A DNA stretch of 64,000 nt from CAVYGN01 sp963796325 (GTDB lineage Bacteria > Spirochaetota > Brevinematia > Brevinematales > JAOACQ01). Both the position numbers and the translations under genes were made by a program. This document shows positions 9,020-16,961 of this stretch, piece by piece. Each line of letters opens with the position of its first letter. Positions within the stretch are counted from its first letter, which is position 1. The stretch is from the NCBI GenBank assembly GCA_963796325.1, contig CAWCLF010000001.1:2480001-2544000 (forward strand), written 5' to 3'. A model generated the notes under the pieces. It saw only the letters and a program-made list of their open reading frames with translations. It made no database searches and was not told the DNA's origin.

Positions 9020-10027
9020 TTAATATTTTTGTTTGACATACAATTGATATAAATCCAGATCGTTGGTTTCTGTCACTTTAAAACTGATATTATCGATCTC
9101 CGCGGTCCCGGTCCCGGAAATCTGAATTACACAATCGGTCGCATTGCCTCCTATAGGTTTATCAGCGAAGTGTCTTTGGTCCAGATCTATCGAAAGGACA
9201 TTTCCCCCGAAAGTCTTCATTAACAAAATAAACCCTATGACATTCGTTAATTTCGCCTGTCTGAAATCGCACTCAAGGGACATGGGGATTTTTTTTGCGG
9301 ACAATCTGACACCTTCGGAAGCGTCATCCCTTACCGGATCGACTTTATAATAGTGTCCCTGAATGACTCCCCCCGAATCCGATTTAACAAAATCAAATAA
9401 GAGGGTATTTGTCGAACGCATGTAAACCGGATATTTGACCTGGGCGACGGCGGGACTTATTTTGACAACAGGATGCGCAGTATTGACCGTTTTTTTTATT
9501 CCAAAGAAATAAACAATCGATCCGGCCGCAAAAAAAATAAAAACTATCTTTATTATTCTTGTTAATTTCGTGTAGGGTTTTTGATTTTTATAGTATTTTC
9601 CTATTGATTTTTTAAACGAATAATTTTTTAGAAAAGTGAGTTTATAAATGGAGGAGAATTTAAAAGAATATTTTGAGGAGGATTTTAAAGGAGTTTCTGG
9701 AGGAAATTCCGGGGTATAATCTAAGTACTCGGATTTAACTGAATCTGGAAATATAGTTCTGATTATTTTTTTAATGGATGATCGAAGGAAATGTCTTATA
9801 GGGAATAATATAATGTAAATTTTCTGCCTTTGTTTTTGCAATGATTCTCTCCCGATAGCCAGCAGTCCGGTTAAATCTGTTTCTGTTTTTCCCAATAATT
9901 CCAATAGACATAAATTTGCGTATTCCTCGCTATTTTTTTTGCCGCAAAATCTTACATCTTTTAAAAAATTATAAAACCTGAGCTCGTCCGGGCTGAAATG
10001 ACTTCTGATATTATCTAAACTTTCCAT
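9020..10027 (-). CDS. single-pass membrane protein of unknown function
   Basis: I do not recognise this 335-residue protein. It has a basic, helical N-terminal part of about 160 residues, including a possible amphipathic segment (YIILFPIRHFLRSSI), then one clear membrane helix (about 165-180, IVFIFFAAGSIVYFFG). A beta-rich, presumably periplasmic C-terminal part contains DIDLDQRHF-like strands and probably forms a jelly roll. The topology resembles anti-sigma or envelope-sensor proteins but no motif proves that. AGGAGA lies before the ATG. It is transcribed away from the 10168 operon, sharing an intergenic region with three TTTACACCA repeats, and probably leads the operon with the glycosidase. 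Confidence 0.55.
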   Translation of the reverse strand: MESLDNIRSHFSPDELRFYNFLKDVRFCGKKNSEEYANLCLLELLGKTETDLTGLLAIGRESLQKQRQKIYIILFPIRHFLRSSIKKIIRTIFPDSVKSEYLDYTPEFPPETPLKSSSKYSFKFSSIYKLTFLKNYSFKKSIGKYYKNQKPYTKLTRIIKIVFIFFAAGSIVYFFGIKKTVNTAHPVVKISPAVAQVKYPVYMRSTNTLLFDFVKSDSGGVIQGHYYKVDPVRDDASEGVRLSAKKIPMSLECDFRQAKLTNVIGFILLMKTFGGNVLSIDLDQRHFADKPIGGNATDCVIQISGTGTAEIDNISFKVTETNDLDLYQLYVKQKY

Positions 10028-10049
10028 AAAACTATTCTTCTCCTGACAT

Positions 10050-10117
10050 TTTACACCAATTTTACACCATTTATCTTAATAAAGGAATTGAATTTACACC
10101 AAATAAAGTGCTAGAAT
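10050..10117. promoter_or_regulatory. divergent promoter region with three TTTACACCA direct repeats
   Basis: TTTACACCA occurs at 10050-10058, 10061-10069 and 10093-10101. The spacings, 11 and 32 bp, put all copies on about the same face of the helix. A plausible sigma-70 promoter for the rightward operon is TTGAAT (10088-10093), an 18-bp gap, then TAGAAT (10112-10117), so the third copy lies inside its spacer. On the minus strand the first two copies overlap TAAAAT-like -10 sequences for the leftward gene. This is the layout expected of operators for one regulator of both operons. The regulator is not identified. Confidence 0.55.
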
Positions 10118-10167
10118 TTATTCAAAACTCAAGGGATTTTTAAAAAAAATATTTAAGGAGTTGTCCC

Positions 10168-10905
10168 ATGACATATTTAATCGGAACGGTACATTGTGAT
10201 CTTTCAGGGAATCGGAGGTTGTCTTATGTCCTCGATAATCTTAAGCCTTCTGTTATAGGAGTGGAGGCCGCCGAATCTGAATTTAAAAAAATGTTGGCAT
10301 TAAGTGAAGATCTCTATTATTTATCCAGGAAAAGCATGATGGCAGCAGTCCGGTGGTTTGGCTTAAACAGCGAAGAAAGGGCTTTATTCTTTAAATTGAA
10401 CAACGCTTTCAATGACGCTTATCTTTTTGAGTACTTCGTTTCAAAAAAGTATGTTGAGAAAAGCCCCGGATCATCCATTGTTTATATCGACAAGCCATTG
10501 GGACTAACGGACTCGGAGCTTATCGGCTGTCAATATATCCAGAATTCATTGAGTTTATTTTATTCAGAGAGGGATGTCCTATTGATGATGATCCATAACC
10601 AGAGCCTTTGCCAGAGTCTTATAGACCAGATGTATTCTCCAAATTATATAGAAGAAAGTTTAAGAGAAATCAAAAATAATATTTCGCTGATGCCCCCGGA
10701 GTTATCCAATTTGATGGAAAGGGTTTACAGCGCTTCCAGGGATGAATTCATGTCGGAGCAGATAAAAATAAACATCAATCCTGATGAAACTCAAATTTTC
10801 ATTACCGGCCTTTACCATCTGGCCGGACTGAAAGAAAGATTGTCATCATACAAAAATATTAAAATTGCAACTTTAAAAGATATATCTGAAGAACTTTTAG
10901 GATAG
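10168..10905 (+). CDS. TraB/ChaN-like (EreA-ChaN superfamily) protein
   Basis: This is a 245-residue soluble protein. The start (LIGTVHCDLSGNRRLSYVLD, then KPSVIGVEA) matches the TraB/PrgY-type opening in which a GTxH motif is followed by a helix and then VxVE. The end (TQIFITGLYHLAGLKERL) matches the second conserved GxxHxxGL segment. These His/Glu motifs form the putative metal site of the EreA/ChaN-TraB fold, with hydrolase or heme-binding-like activities. It is the first gene of a tight five-gene operon with J-domain, vWA and ZorAB-like proteins. AAGGAG stands before the ATG. The biochemical role is unknown. Confidence 0.65.
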   Translation: MTYLIGTVHCDLSGNRRLSYVLDNLKPSVIGVEAAESEFKKMLALSEDLYYLSRKSMMAAVRWFGLNSEERALFFKLNNAFNDAYLFEYFVSKKYVEKSPGSSIVYIDKPLGLTDSELIGCQYIQNSLSLFYSERDVLLMMIHNQSLCQSLIDQMYSPNYIEESLREIKNNISLMPPELSNLMERVYSASRDEFMSEQIKININPDETQIFITGLYHLAGLKERLSSYKNIKIATLKDISEELLG

Positions 10906-10914
10906 AGGTTTAAA

Positions 10915-12201
10915 ATGAACATGATAGAAAAAATATTAAATTTTATCTTTTCATTATTCAGAAAGGTTAGATTTCAATATATTAAAAAATTTGAAGATCT
11001 AATCATCCGTCTGACCGCAAAAAAAACGGATTACCTCCTTGAGACGGTTCCCATTTCTTCATTATTTGATCCTCCCGTTTTTACCGGGAGGTACCGTAAA
11101 AAAATACCCTATTCCTTCGGCCGCAGTTTCCCTGTTCTTGGCAGGGCGCTTATAGATTTAGTCTTCCTTAAAATGGGTTTTAATGAAATTCCGTCTTTCC
11201 TTCTTGAAGAAAAGTTCGGGAAATCGGACGGGCTTCTCGCCCTTAACGATTTTTTTAATAAAAATATCGGCGTCCCTTTCGACAGATTTCTGGCTGAAAA
11301 AAAGTCGTTCATACTCGCAAAAAAAAGGATTGCGTTAATTTTTTCCCTGGCAGGTATAAAAAGTGAAAAAACACTCCGGGATTTCTACCCTGTAAGGGAT
11401 TTCCTGATAAATTTCTTCTTTTCGAATCAGGACAGGGACGATTATTTCAGCCGGCTCGGTTATATAATAAAAAACACACAAATTATTTTAGATAATATCG
11501 AAGAAACGCCCCTGGTAAACTCCGGCTTTATTAATCAAAAAATAAGGGATATGAAAGTTGTTATCGATGCGAAACTCGACGACATGGAGAAATTGAAGGT
11601 AATTAACAGGATGGTACTTAGCCTGAAGCTCCATTGCCTGAAATTGAAATCTATAAAAATGATTTCGGAGGAAGAAGCCGCCAGCATCCTCGGTTCCCTG
11701 TACAAATATCTCGGATGTCTCATAGGTGAGCATAACCTCGGCGATTATATTGCCGTTCGCGAAGGGGTGAGAAAAGCCGAAGCCGAGGTAAATGAAATCC
11801 TCGAGGTAATATATAATTCATCCAATCCTATCAATATTGAAAAAATGATCATTGCCTATAATGATAAATTGAAAACTCTTCAGGAACTCCTCCGCCGGGT
11901 CGCAGACGATTATAACAGGTTCTGCGATCAGGGTCCGGCCTGCGAAAAATCAAAAAGTATGGAAGAAATTATAAAACAATTCGGGATAAGCATAAAATCC
12001 GGGGAAGAACTTTTGAAGAATGAATCGCTCAGGATGAAACTCAAGAAGAGGTACCATGCACTTTGTCATGAAAATCATCCGGACAAATTCTATGGTGCGA
12101 GCGATGAATTCAAAAAGGAAAAAACAGAAAATATACAGAATTTAAATTCGGACTACAAAAAGATTGAAGATTTTTTATTGAAAGCAGGAATAAAATTATA
12201 A
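10915..12201 (+). CDS. helical protein with C-terminal J-domain
   Basis: This is a 428-residue, mainly alpha-helical protein with a basic N-terminal segment that could contact the membrane. Residues 1-350 match nothing I recognise. The last about 65 residues form a J-domain: a basic helix II (LRMKLKKRYHALCHENHPDK) with the diagnostic HPD at about 388-390, then helices III/IV. J-domains recruit Hsp70 (DnaK) through HPD, and a C-terminal J-domain on a long helical body is unlike canonical DnaJ. The gene starts 9 bases after the TraB-like stop. It may bring chaperone or regulated assembly to the motor encoded downstream. Confidence 0.72.
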   Translation: MNMIEKILNFIFSLFRKVRFQYIKKFEDLIIRLTAKKTDYLLETVPISSLFDPPVFTGRYRKKIPYSFGRSFPVLGRALIDLVFLKMGFNEIPSFLLEEKFGKSDGLLALNDFFNKNIGVPFDRFLAEKKSFILAKKRIALIFSLAGIKSEKTLRDFYPVRDFLINFFFSNQDRDDYFSRLGYIIKNTQIILDNIEETPLVNSGFINQKIRDMKVVIDAKLDDMEKLKVINRMVLSLKLHCLKLKSIKMISEEEAASILGSLYKYLGCLIGEHNLGDYIAVREGVRKAEAEVNEILEVIYNSSNPINIEKMIIAYNDKLKTLQELLRRVADDYNRFCDQGPACEKSKSMEEIIKQFGISIKSGEELLKNESLRMKLKKRYHALCHENHPDKFYGASDEFKKEKTENIQNLNSDYKKIEDFLLKAGIKL

Positions 12202-12211
12202 GGAGGCGGTT

Positions 12212-13072
12212 ATGAATGAGGGTTCCTCAATCGTCCCGAAAGGCTACATAGACATTCTAACGGAACTTCAGGAATCCGGCGCTTCGGAGCGGCGTCAGAT
12301 AAGGGAACCGGCAGTCCGGGAGTCGTCCGGGAACGGGAAAGCAGAACTTGACATCGGGCTGATCATGGACGCTACAGGTTCGATGGGACCTGCTTTCGAG
12401 GCAATGCAGAGCAATCTACAGAGGATTATCAGTGAAATCTGCGATCCGGAAAACTACAGCTTTGTAAAAAACAGATTTAAATCAATAAGATTAAAGGTGC
12501 TTCTTGTGTTCATCCGCGATTACTGTGACGGCGAATTGGTTGAAGAGCACCGTATCTTTAAATTACCTGAGGAGATTCAGAATTGTTGCGCTTATATTGG
12601 CGATAGAGAATGCACCGGCGGAGGCGGAAATGACGGAGAAGCATATAACGAGGGAATGAGGGTAATCGAAGAAAGCCATATAGATTTCAACATGATCATG
12701 CTTATAGGAGACGAACCCTTCTTTGAAAAACAGCAGCTGAATTATGAAGGAGCTCCTAAAGGCAGCAAAAGTTATGACGAATACAGTTTTTCTTGCCCCT
12801 TTCACACCATAATGCTTAAGCCCGTAAACGCCGGCAAAATGAAGAAGCAATATGTGAAGCTCGCTCAAAAAAACCATGGGCTGATGTTTGAAATAAAAAA
12901 CTATGAAAATCCGGAAGAATTCATGGAAATACTTCGACTGACCCTCTTTAAAACGGCCTTTGTCAACGCAGGGGTTGCGGAAGAGGAAGTAAAAAACCGC
13001 CTGCGGAAATTGATTATTCGGGATGGCGAAAAGCGGATAAGTGATGAAAACAGTTTGAAATTATTGAAATAA
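12212..13072 (+). CDS. von Willebrand factor A (vWA) domain protein
   Basis: This is a 286-residue protein. After about 45 hydrophilic, probably disordered residues, a vWA domain begins with LDIGLIMDATGSMGPAF, carrying the MIDAS motif DxTGS at 53-57 with a following Met. A GGGGNDGEAYNEGM segment supplies the usual Thr/Gly-rich loop, and MLIGDEP the third metal-binding loop. vWA proteins bind divalent metal and scaffold partner proteins, and stand-alone bacterial ones often sit in stress or conflict operons. It is preceded by AGGAGG and lies 10 bases after the J-domain gene. No membrane segment is seen. Confidence 0.85.
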   Translation: MNEGSSIVPKGYIDILTELQESGASERRQIREPAVRESSGNGKAELDIGLIMDATGSMGPAFEAMQSNLQRIISEICDPENYSFVKNRFKSIRLKVLLVFIRDYCDGELVEEHRIFKLPEEIQNCCAYIGDRECTGGGGNDGEAYNEGMRVIEESHIDFNMIMLIGDEPFFEKQQLNYEGAPKGSKSYDEYSFSCPFHTIMLKPVNAGKMKKQYVKLAQKNHGLMFEIKNYENPEEFMEILRLTLFKTAFVNAGVAEEEVKNRLRKLIIRDGEKRISDENSLKLLK

Positions 13073-13097
13073 ATTTAGTAAATTCAGGAGGAAGTTT

Positions 13098-13754
13098 ATG
13101 GCTTACAGATTGATCTATTTTATACCTTTGATTATTATCGGTTCACTTAATATTGTTTTACCGATTGCGGTCGGAAATGTCTCCCTGGATATCGCCGTAT
13201 TGATCGCGTCGCTTGTCCATATAGCTGTTTGTACTGCCGCGGCATATCGGGATAAATCCGAGAAGCATGGCCTTGAATCGCTTGGCATTTCTTATACATT
13301 TTTCGCTTTGATCAGCGTCCTGATGATGATGAAACCGGGAATTGGCGAGATCAGCGGTATCCTTATAAAAGTAGGTATGAAGTTGACATGCTCAGCGTCA
13401 GGGTATCTGGCCGCCCAATTTATCGATATGAGCCGCAAAAATTCATCGATCGGCAGTGCAACGGACGATGCCGTGCCTATAACCGATATGGCCAGTCAAT
13501 TCACACAATCGATGAAAGAAGCGGTGGACCTTCTCGGCAACTTTAATTCCGTCATAAATAAATCAAATGGAGTTATCGAAGAAATCTCTATCATGTCGAA
13601 AACAGTGGCGGATATAGGGTCGAGTATTCGAGGCGTCAATTCCCATGCGATCGCTAATACTGTAAATGAGTTTGAAAATATCTGCGATGCCTTGCTTGGC
13701 GCCAAGGAATCGATTGAGAAAATTGTCGCTTCGCTCACCATGGGTAAAAAATAA
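13098..13754 (+). CDS. four-helix membrane protein, ZorA/MotA/ExbB-like
   Basis: This 218-residue protein has membrane helices at about 4-26, 30-50, 61-79 and 86-110, then a helical tail of about 100 residues with coiled-coil character. Helix 3 (LGISYTFFALISVL) and helix 4 (GMKLTCSASGYLAAQ) follow the LGxxxTxxGL and T/S-A-x-G pattern of the MotA/TolQ/ExbB proton channel, and the gene next to it encodes the matching MotB/ExbD-like partner. In Zorya, ZorA has this core plus a long cytoplasmic coiled-coil tail; the tail here is much shorter. The assignment rests on helix pattern and neighbour, not on a search. Strong AGGAGG before the ATG. Confidence 0.5.
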   Translation: MAYRLIYFIPLIIIGSLNIVLPIAVGNVSLDIAVLIASLVHIAVCTAAAYRDKSEKHGLESLGISYTFFALISVLMMMKPGIGEISGILIKVGMKLTCSASGYLAAQFIDMSRKNSSIGSATDDAVPITDMASQFTQSMKEAVDLLGNFNSVINKSNGVIEEISIMSKTVADIGSSIRGVNSHAIANTVNEFENICDALLGAKESIEKIVASLTMGKK

Positions 13755-13775
13755 CAGTAATAAAAGGAGTTTTTT

Positions 13776-14357
13776 ATGAAGAATTCCATTATTCCATTCC
13801 TCGATCTTTCATTGCTGATAATTATGATCCTGCTGATGATTACTTCAATCTTGCTGCGTAATAACAATACCTTTCCACATGTTTTGATCTTGTCAGAAGA
13901 AATGAAGATTTACCACTTCGGCTTCGGCAGCTCGGAGCTATCAACTCAATTTAGGAAAGCGCTGGACCAGATGATTATTCCTCAGATAATGGCAGACATG
14001 AAAAATTACGGGTGCGATACGATAGAAGTGTTCGGGCACACAGACTCGGCTCAATTCGGGAAGGGTGTTTCGGCAGTATCGACTATGGATAACTTCACGC
14101 TGGAAGAGCATAATTCGCTCATTGATAAAGCCGTCCCGGGGTCCAATCCTGATCTGGGCCTCAAGAGGGCCTACTGTGTGGGATTTTACATCAAGGAAAA
14201 ACTGGAAAAAGCCCTGCATGCCAGGATATTTCTTTACGGTTACAGCGCGGGGAGTTTAATCAACCCGGACGGGACCCTGCTTGAAACAGTAACTGGAATG
14301 AATAACCCGCAAAAAAGGCGTATAGAGATTCGTATAAGGAGGAGTAATGCGATCTGA
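13776..14357 (+). CDS. ZorB/MotB-like protein: channel helix plus OmpA-like peptidoglycan-binding domain
   Basis: This is a 193-residue protein. The N-terminal helix (PFLDLSLLIIMILLMITS) carries Asp10 in the position of the proton-accepting Asp of ExbD, TolR, MotB and ZorB. The rest is an OmpA/MotB-type domain: FGFGSSELS (48-56), VFGHTDSA (85-92), NPDLGLKRA (124-132) and NPQKRRIEIRIRR (177-189, the usual NRRVEI strand). Such domains bind peptidoglycan and anchor a stator. It follows the ZorA-like gene by 21 bases and closes the five-gene operon. About 30 residues between HTD and NPDLGL look like an insertion or extended loop. An ordinary OmpA-family envelope protein is the alternative. Confidence 0.7.
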   Translation: MKNSIIPFLDLSLLIIMILLMITSILLRNNNTFPHVLILSEEMKIYHFGFGSSELSTQFRKALDQMIIPQIMADMKNYGCDTIEVFGHTDSAQFGKGVSAVSTMDNFTLEEHNSLIDKAVPGSNPDLGLKRAYCVGFYIKEKLEKALHARIFLYGYSAGSLINPDGTLLETVTGMNNPQKRRIEIRIRRSNAI

Positions 14358-14439
14358 CCTGTGCACCGGTTTATCAATTTGTTAACCAATACTTTCCGCT
14401 TTTGTCAAACCGAAACCCAAAATGCTAATAAGTTATGAC

Positions 14440-14645
14440 ATTTCGAAACCTCCCATTTTCAATCTGTCTTTCATCCTGAAAGAATCGCCTTTCAGAGCAA
14501 GCGGCCCAGGATAGCGGTAGCTTTGGCATTGTCATTCATCATTTCTACCTATTGAGAAAATGCCTTGTTTGCCGTTATTACGACGGAACCTTTCTCATAC
14601 CTGGTATTGACAAGCTGGAAAAAGAGCGCCGCTTATTCCGGCCCG
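14440..14645 (-). pseudogene. decayed IstB (IS21 helper ATPase) remnant
   Basis: Translation of the minus strand gives FFQLVNTRYEKGSVVITANK followed by AFSQ and a stop, which is the C-terminal core of IstB (FFQLVxxRYExGS). After a break, NDNAKATAILGRLL and later SFRMKDR match the next IstB blocks. The frame is interrupted and neither the N-terminus nor istA is present. The whole 14358-14828 interval contains no intact gene. This marks an old IS21-family insertion beside the ZorAB-like operon and is evidence of past mobility here. Confidence 0.7.
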
Positions 14646-14828
14646 GGATTTTCATCCGATCCCGCCGGGACCCTCTGCAATACTATTGTCAATAGAAAAT
14701 TACCACAAATAAATTTTTTAGAGAATATCTAAAAATATCTTTGTCCTATCGGGTAGGGATGGACGACAGGCCATGCTGCACATGCTAAAATTATTTTTAA
14801 ATAAAAAAATAAAACCCCGAGAGTTTTT

Positions 14829-15239
14829 ATGGAAGGAAATAATTTTAAGTACAGCAAGTCCGGCCTCACTCAAAATGCCGCTATATCGTTTTTAAAAAAA
14901 CTTAACAAGATCATGAAAAAGGAGAAGCCGTACCTTGACTTCCGTTTTTCATTATCAAAACTTGCAGACCGGCTTAATGTATCGAGGAATATACTGTCTC
15001 AGCTTCTTAACGAGTATAAAAATATAAATTTTTATCATTTTGTGAGTTCATTCAGGATCGAAGAGGTTAAAAGGCTGTTATTAAGAGAAACGGACCAATC
15101 GAATTTTAATAAAATAGCATCGGCCGTGGGTTTCAGTTCGAGATCGTCGTTCTATTCAACTTTTAAAAAATCGACAGGGTTAACACCCGGCGAATTTCAA
15201 AAGAAAGGCATGCACAATACAAAAAAAACGCCCCCCTGA
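14829..15239 (+). CDS. AraC-type DNA-binding protein without sensor domain
   Basis: This 136-residue protein consists almost entirely of an AraC double helix-turn-helix: FSLSKLADRLNVSRNILSQLL and then ASAVGFSSRSSFYSTFKKSTG. It closely parallels the C-terminal third of the membrane AraC regulator at 5805-6956, including the KEKPYLD lead-in and NEYKN segment, but lacks the 7TM part. It may be a shortened paralogue still acting as a regulator, or a truncated survivor. It lies just before two LRR lipoprotein genes that share a palindromic promoter element, and is a candidate regulator of them. I see no strong ribosome binding site. Confidence 0.7.
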   Translation: MEGNNFKYSKSGLTQNAAISFLKKLNKIMKKEKPYLDFRFSLSKLADRLNVSRNILSQLLNEYKNINFYHFVSSFRIEEVKRLLLRETDQSNFNKIASAVGFSSRSSFYSTFKKSTGLTPGEFQKKGMHNTKKTPP

Positions 15240-15249
15240 TGTGAATTAA

Positions 15250-15283
15250 TGCAATAATATATGGAATTCACCCCCGGGGGTGA
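15250..15283 (+). promoter_or_regulatory. extended -10 promoter and 16-bp palindrome before LRR lipoprotein 1
   Basis: TGC followed by AATAAT (15250-15258) reads as an extended -10 element. Ten bases on comes the perfect 16-bp palindrome TCACCCCCGGGGGTGA (15268-15283), at about the transcription start. The same arrangement occurs before the second LRR lipoprotein (16876-16907), with two changes in the palindrome. No good -35 is visible, as expected for an extended -10 promoter that is activator-dependent or repressor-controlled. Confidence 0.5.
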
Positions 15284-15340
15284 TCCGGATTGTTTGAAGT
15301 TATCATACAATATTTTAATCTGTTTTCGGAGGTTCAAATC

Positions 15341-16852
15341 ATGAAAAAGAATTTCAGCCGTCTATTTGGCTTAATAATCTCCGCCGGGATTGTGCCGGCG
15401 GTTTTATCAGGGTTTATCCTGGCAGGGTGTTCAAGGTCGCCGGGTTCTTCGTCGGGTTCGTCGTCCTCGCCGGGAAGCGGATCATCCAGTTCTATTTCTT
15501 CATCGTCTTCTGCATTGTCAATCTCCAGTTCCAGTTCGCAGGCCCTCGCATTCAAAGTAACCTACATCTCCAACGGCACGCTTGCCGGCGGAAGTGTGCC
15601 GGCGGATACCAACAGCTACATGCCGGGAGCAAAAGTAACTGTTTTAAGCAACTCTAACAATATGGCAATGACAGGGTATGCCTTTGCAGGATGGACTACC
15701 AGTATTAACGGGCCTGGCACAAGCTATGACGGAACCGGTACGAATACTTTTTCAATGCCTTCGTCGAATATTTCACTCTTTGCCGTATGGATTACCAACA
15801 GCCTCACTTTTACAAGTTCCGGGAAAAGCATTATTATAACCGGCACTAACGCGTCAGTGAGCGGTACCTTAACTATTCCATGCGGCGTGACGGGCATAGG
15901 CAATTCGGCATTCTGGAATTGTTTCAGCATCAGTAACGTTATTATCCCGGCAAGTGTCGTAAGTTATAACTTATGGGCATTCCAGGTATATCCTTTCTTC
16001 ACGGTCGCTTCAGGAAATTTATACTATCAATCCGACAATTCAGGCGTATTATTCAATAAAGGCAAGACTGTTTTGTTAGAAGTCCCCAGGTCCCTTTCAG
16101 GCTCTTATGCCGTTCCTTCAAGCGTTACAAACATTGGCGATAATTCATTTTATGCCACTTTTTACCTTACAAATATAACTATACCATTTGGGGTTATCCG
16201 CATAGGCAGTAATGTTTTTAATAATTGTGACTCCCTTACAAACCTGGTCATTCCATCCAGCGTATTAATTATCGGCAGCGGGGTTGTCTATTACTCTCCC
16301 AGCCTTACATATGTCACCATTCCTTCCAGCGTTACTAACATCGGGCCGGCACCGTTTCAATCCTGTCCAAAGCTTACCAACATCATCGTCGACCCGGCCA
16401 ATTCATACTATAAATCCGACAGTTCAGGCGTATTATTCAATAAGAGCAAAACTTCAATAATTCAGGCTCCGGGGGGGCTTTCCGGCAATTATACTATTCC
16501 TCCTGGTATAATAAATATTGGGTTTGATGCGTTTGCAGATATTAGCACCCTTACAGGGTTAGGCATTCCAAGCAGCGTTTCGAATATAGATGTGCAAGCT
16601 ATTGAGGGCTGTACTTCCCTTACCAGCGTTACAATACCGGCCAGTATTACCAATATCGGCTTTAATGGATTTTATTACGATTCCGCGCTTACCAATGTTA
16701 CAATTCAGGCTGGCACACCCCCGTCCCTGGGAGGGAATGCATTTAACAATTGTTCTGCCGGTTTGCTGATCCATGTCCCCGCCGGTTGTGTTACAGCCTA
16801 TACAAATGCTCCGGGGTGGATTTCGTATTCAAATATTATAGTTACCCCATAA
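15341..16852 (+). CDS. LRR (BspA-like) surface lipoprotein with InlB B-repeat
   Basis: I chose the ATG at 15341, preceded by GGAGG, giving 503 residues. A signal peptide ends in lipobox LAGC (Cys at about 29), so the protein is lipidated, and a long Ser/Gly linker of about 50 residues follows. Next is a Listeria-Bacteroides (InlB B-type) beta repeat with the hallmark FAGWT and LFAVW strands. The remainder is a series of LRR_5/BspA-type repeats (IPSSVTNIG, LTNVTIPSSV-like units). Such proteins sit on the cell surface and bind proteins or host or partner cells. It is paralogous to the protein at 16962-18224, nearly identical around the beta repeat. Confidence 0.88.
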   Translation: MKKNFSRLFGLIISAGIVPAVLSGFILAGCSRSPGSSSGSSSSPGSGSSSSISSSSSALSISSSSSQALAFKVTYISNGTLAGGSVPADTNSYMPGAKVTVLSNSNNMAMTGYAFAGWTTSINGPGTSYDGTGTNTFSMPSSNISLFAVWITNSLTFTSSGKSIIITGTNASVSGTLTIPCGVTGIGNSAFWNCFSISNVIIPASVVSYNLWAFQVYPFFTVASGNLYYQSDNSGVLFNKGKTVLLEVPRSLSGSYAVPSSVTNIGDNSFYATFYLTNITIPFGVIRIGSNVFNNCDSLTNLVIPSSVLIIGSGVVYYSPSLTYVTIPSSVTNIGPAPFQSCPKLTNIIVDPANSYYKSDSSGVLFNKSKTSIIQAPGGLSGNYTIPPGIINIGFDAFADISTLTGLGIPSSVSNIDVQAIEGCTSLTSVTIPASITNIGFNGFYYDSALTNVTIQAGTPPSLGGNAFNNCSAGLLIHVPAGCVTAYTNAPGWISYSNIIVTP

Positions 16853-16875
16853 TATTATAAATGAGGGGTAATAAA

Positions 16876-16907
16876 TGCAATAATATAAATTTCACCCCTG
16901 GGGTTGA
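16876..16907 (+). promoter_or_regulatory. extended -10 promoter and imperfect palindrome before LRR lipoprotein 2
   Basis: TGC-AATAAT (16876-16884) is followed by TCACCCCTGGGGTTGA (16892-16907), the same element as before the first LRR lipoprotein at the same spacing but with two base differences. The conserved block between the two copies is roughly 30 bp, and begins with AATGCAATAATAT. The duplication of gene and control element together suggests co-regulation. Confidence 0.5.
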
Positions 16908-16961
16908 TAACATTACCAGGTAAAGAGTTCATAATATTCATATATTTTTTTGGAGGACTTT

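Noticed and set aside
10168..14357. Firm naming of the operon as a known Zorya type
   Set aside because: The effector genes of types I-III (ZorCD, ZorE, ZorFG) are not recognisable and the ZorA-like tail is short, so only similarity of the motor pair is claimed.
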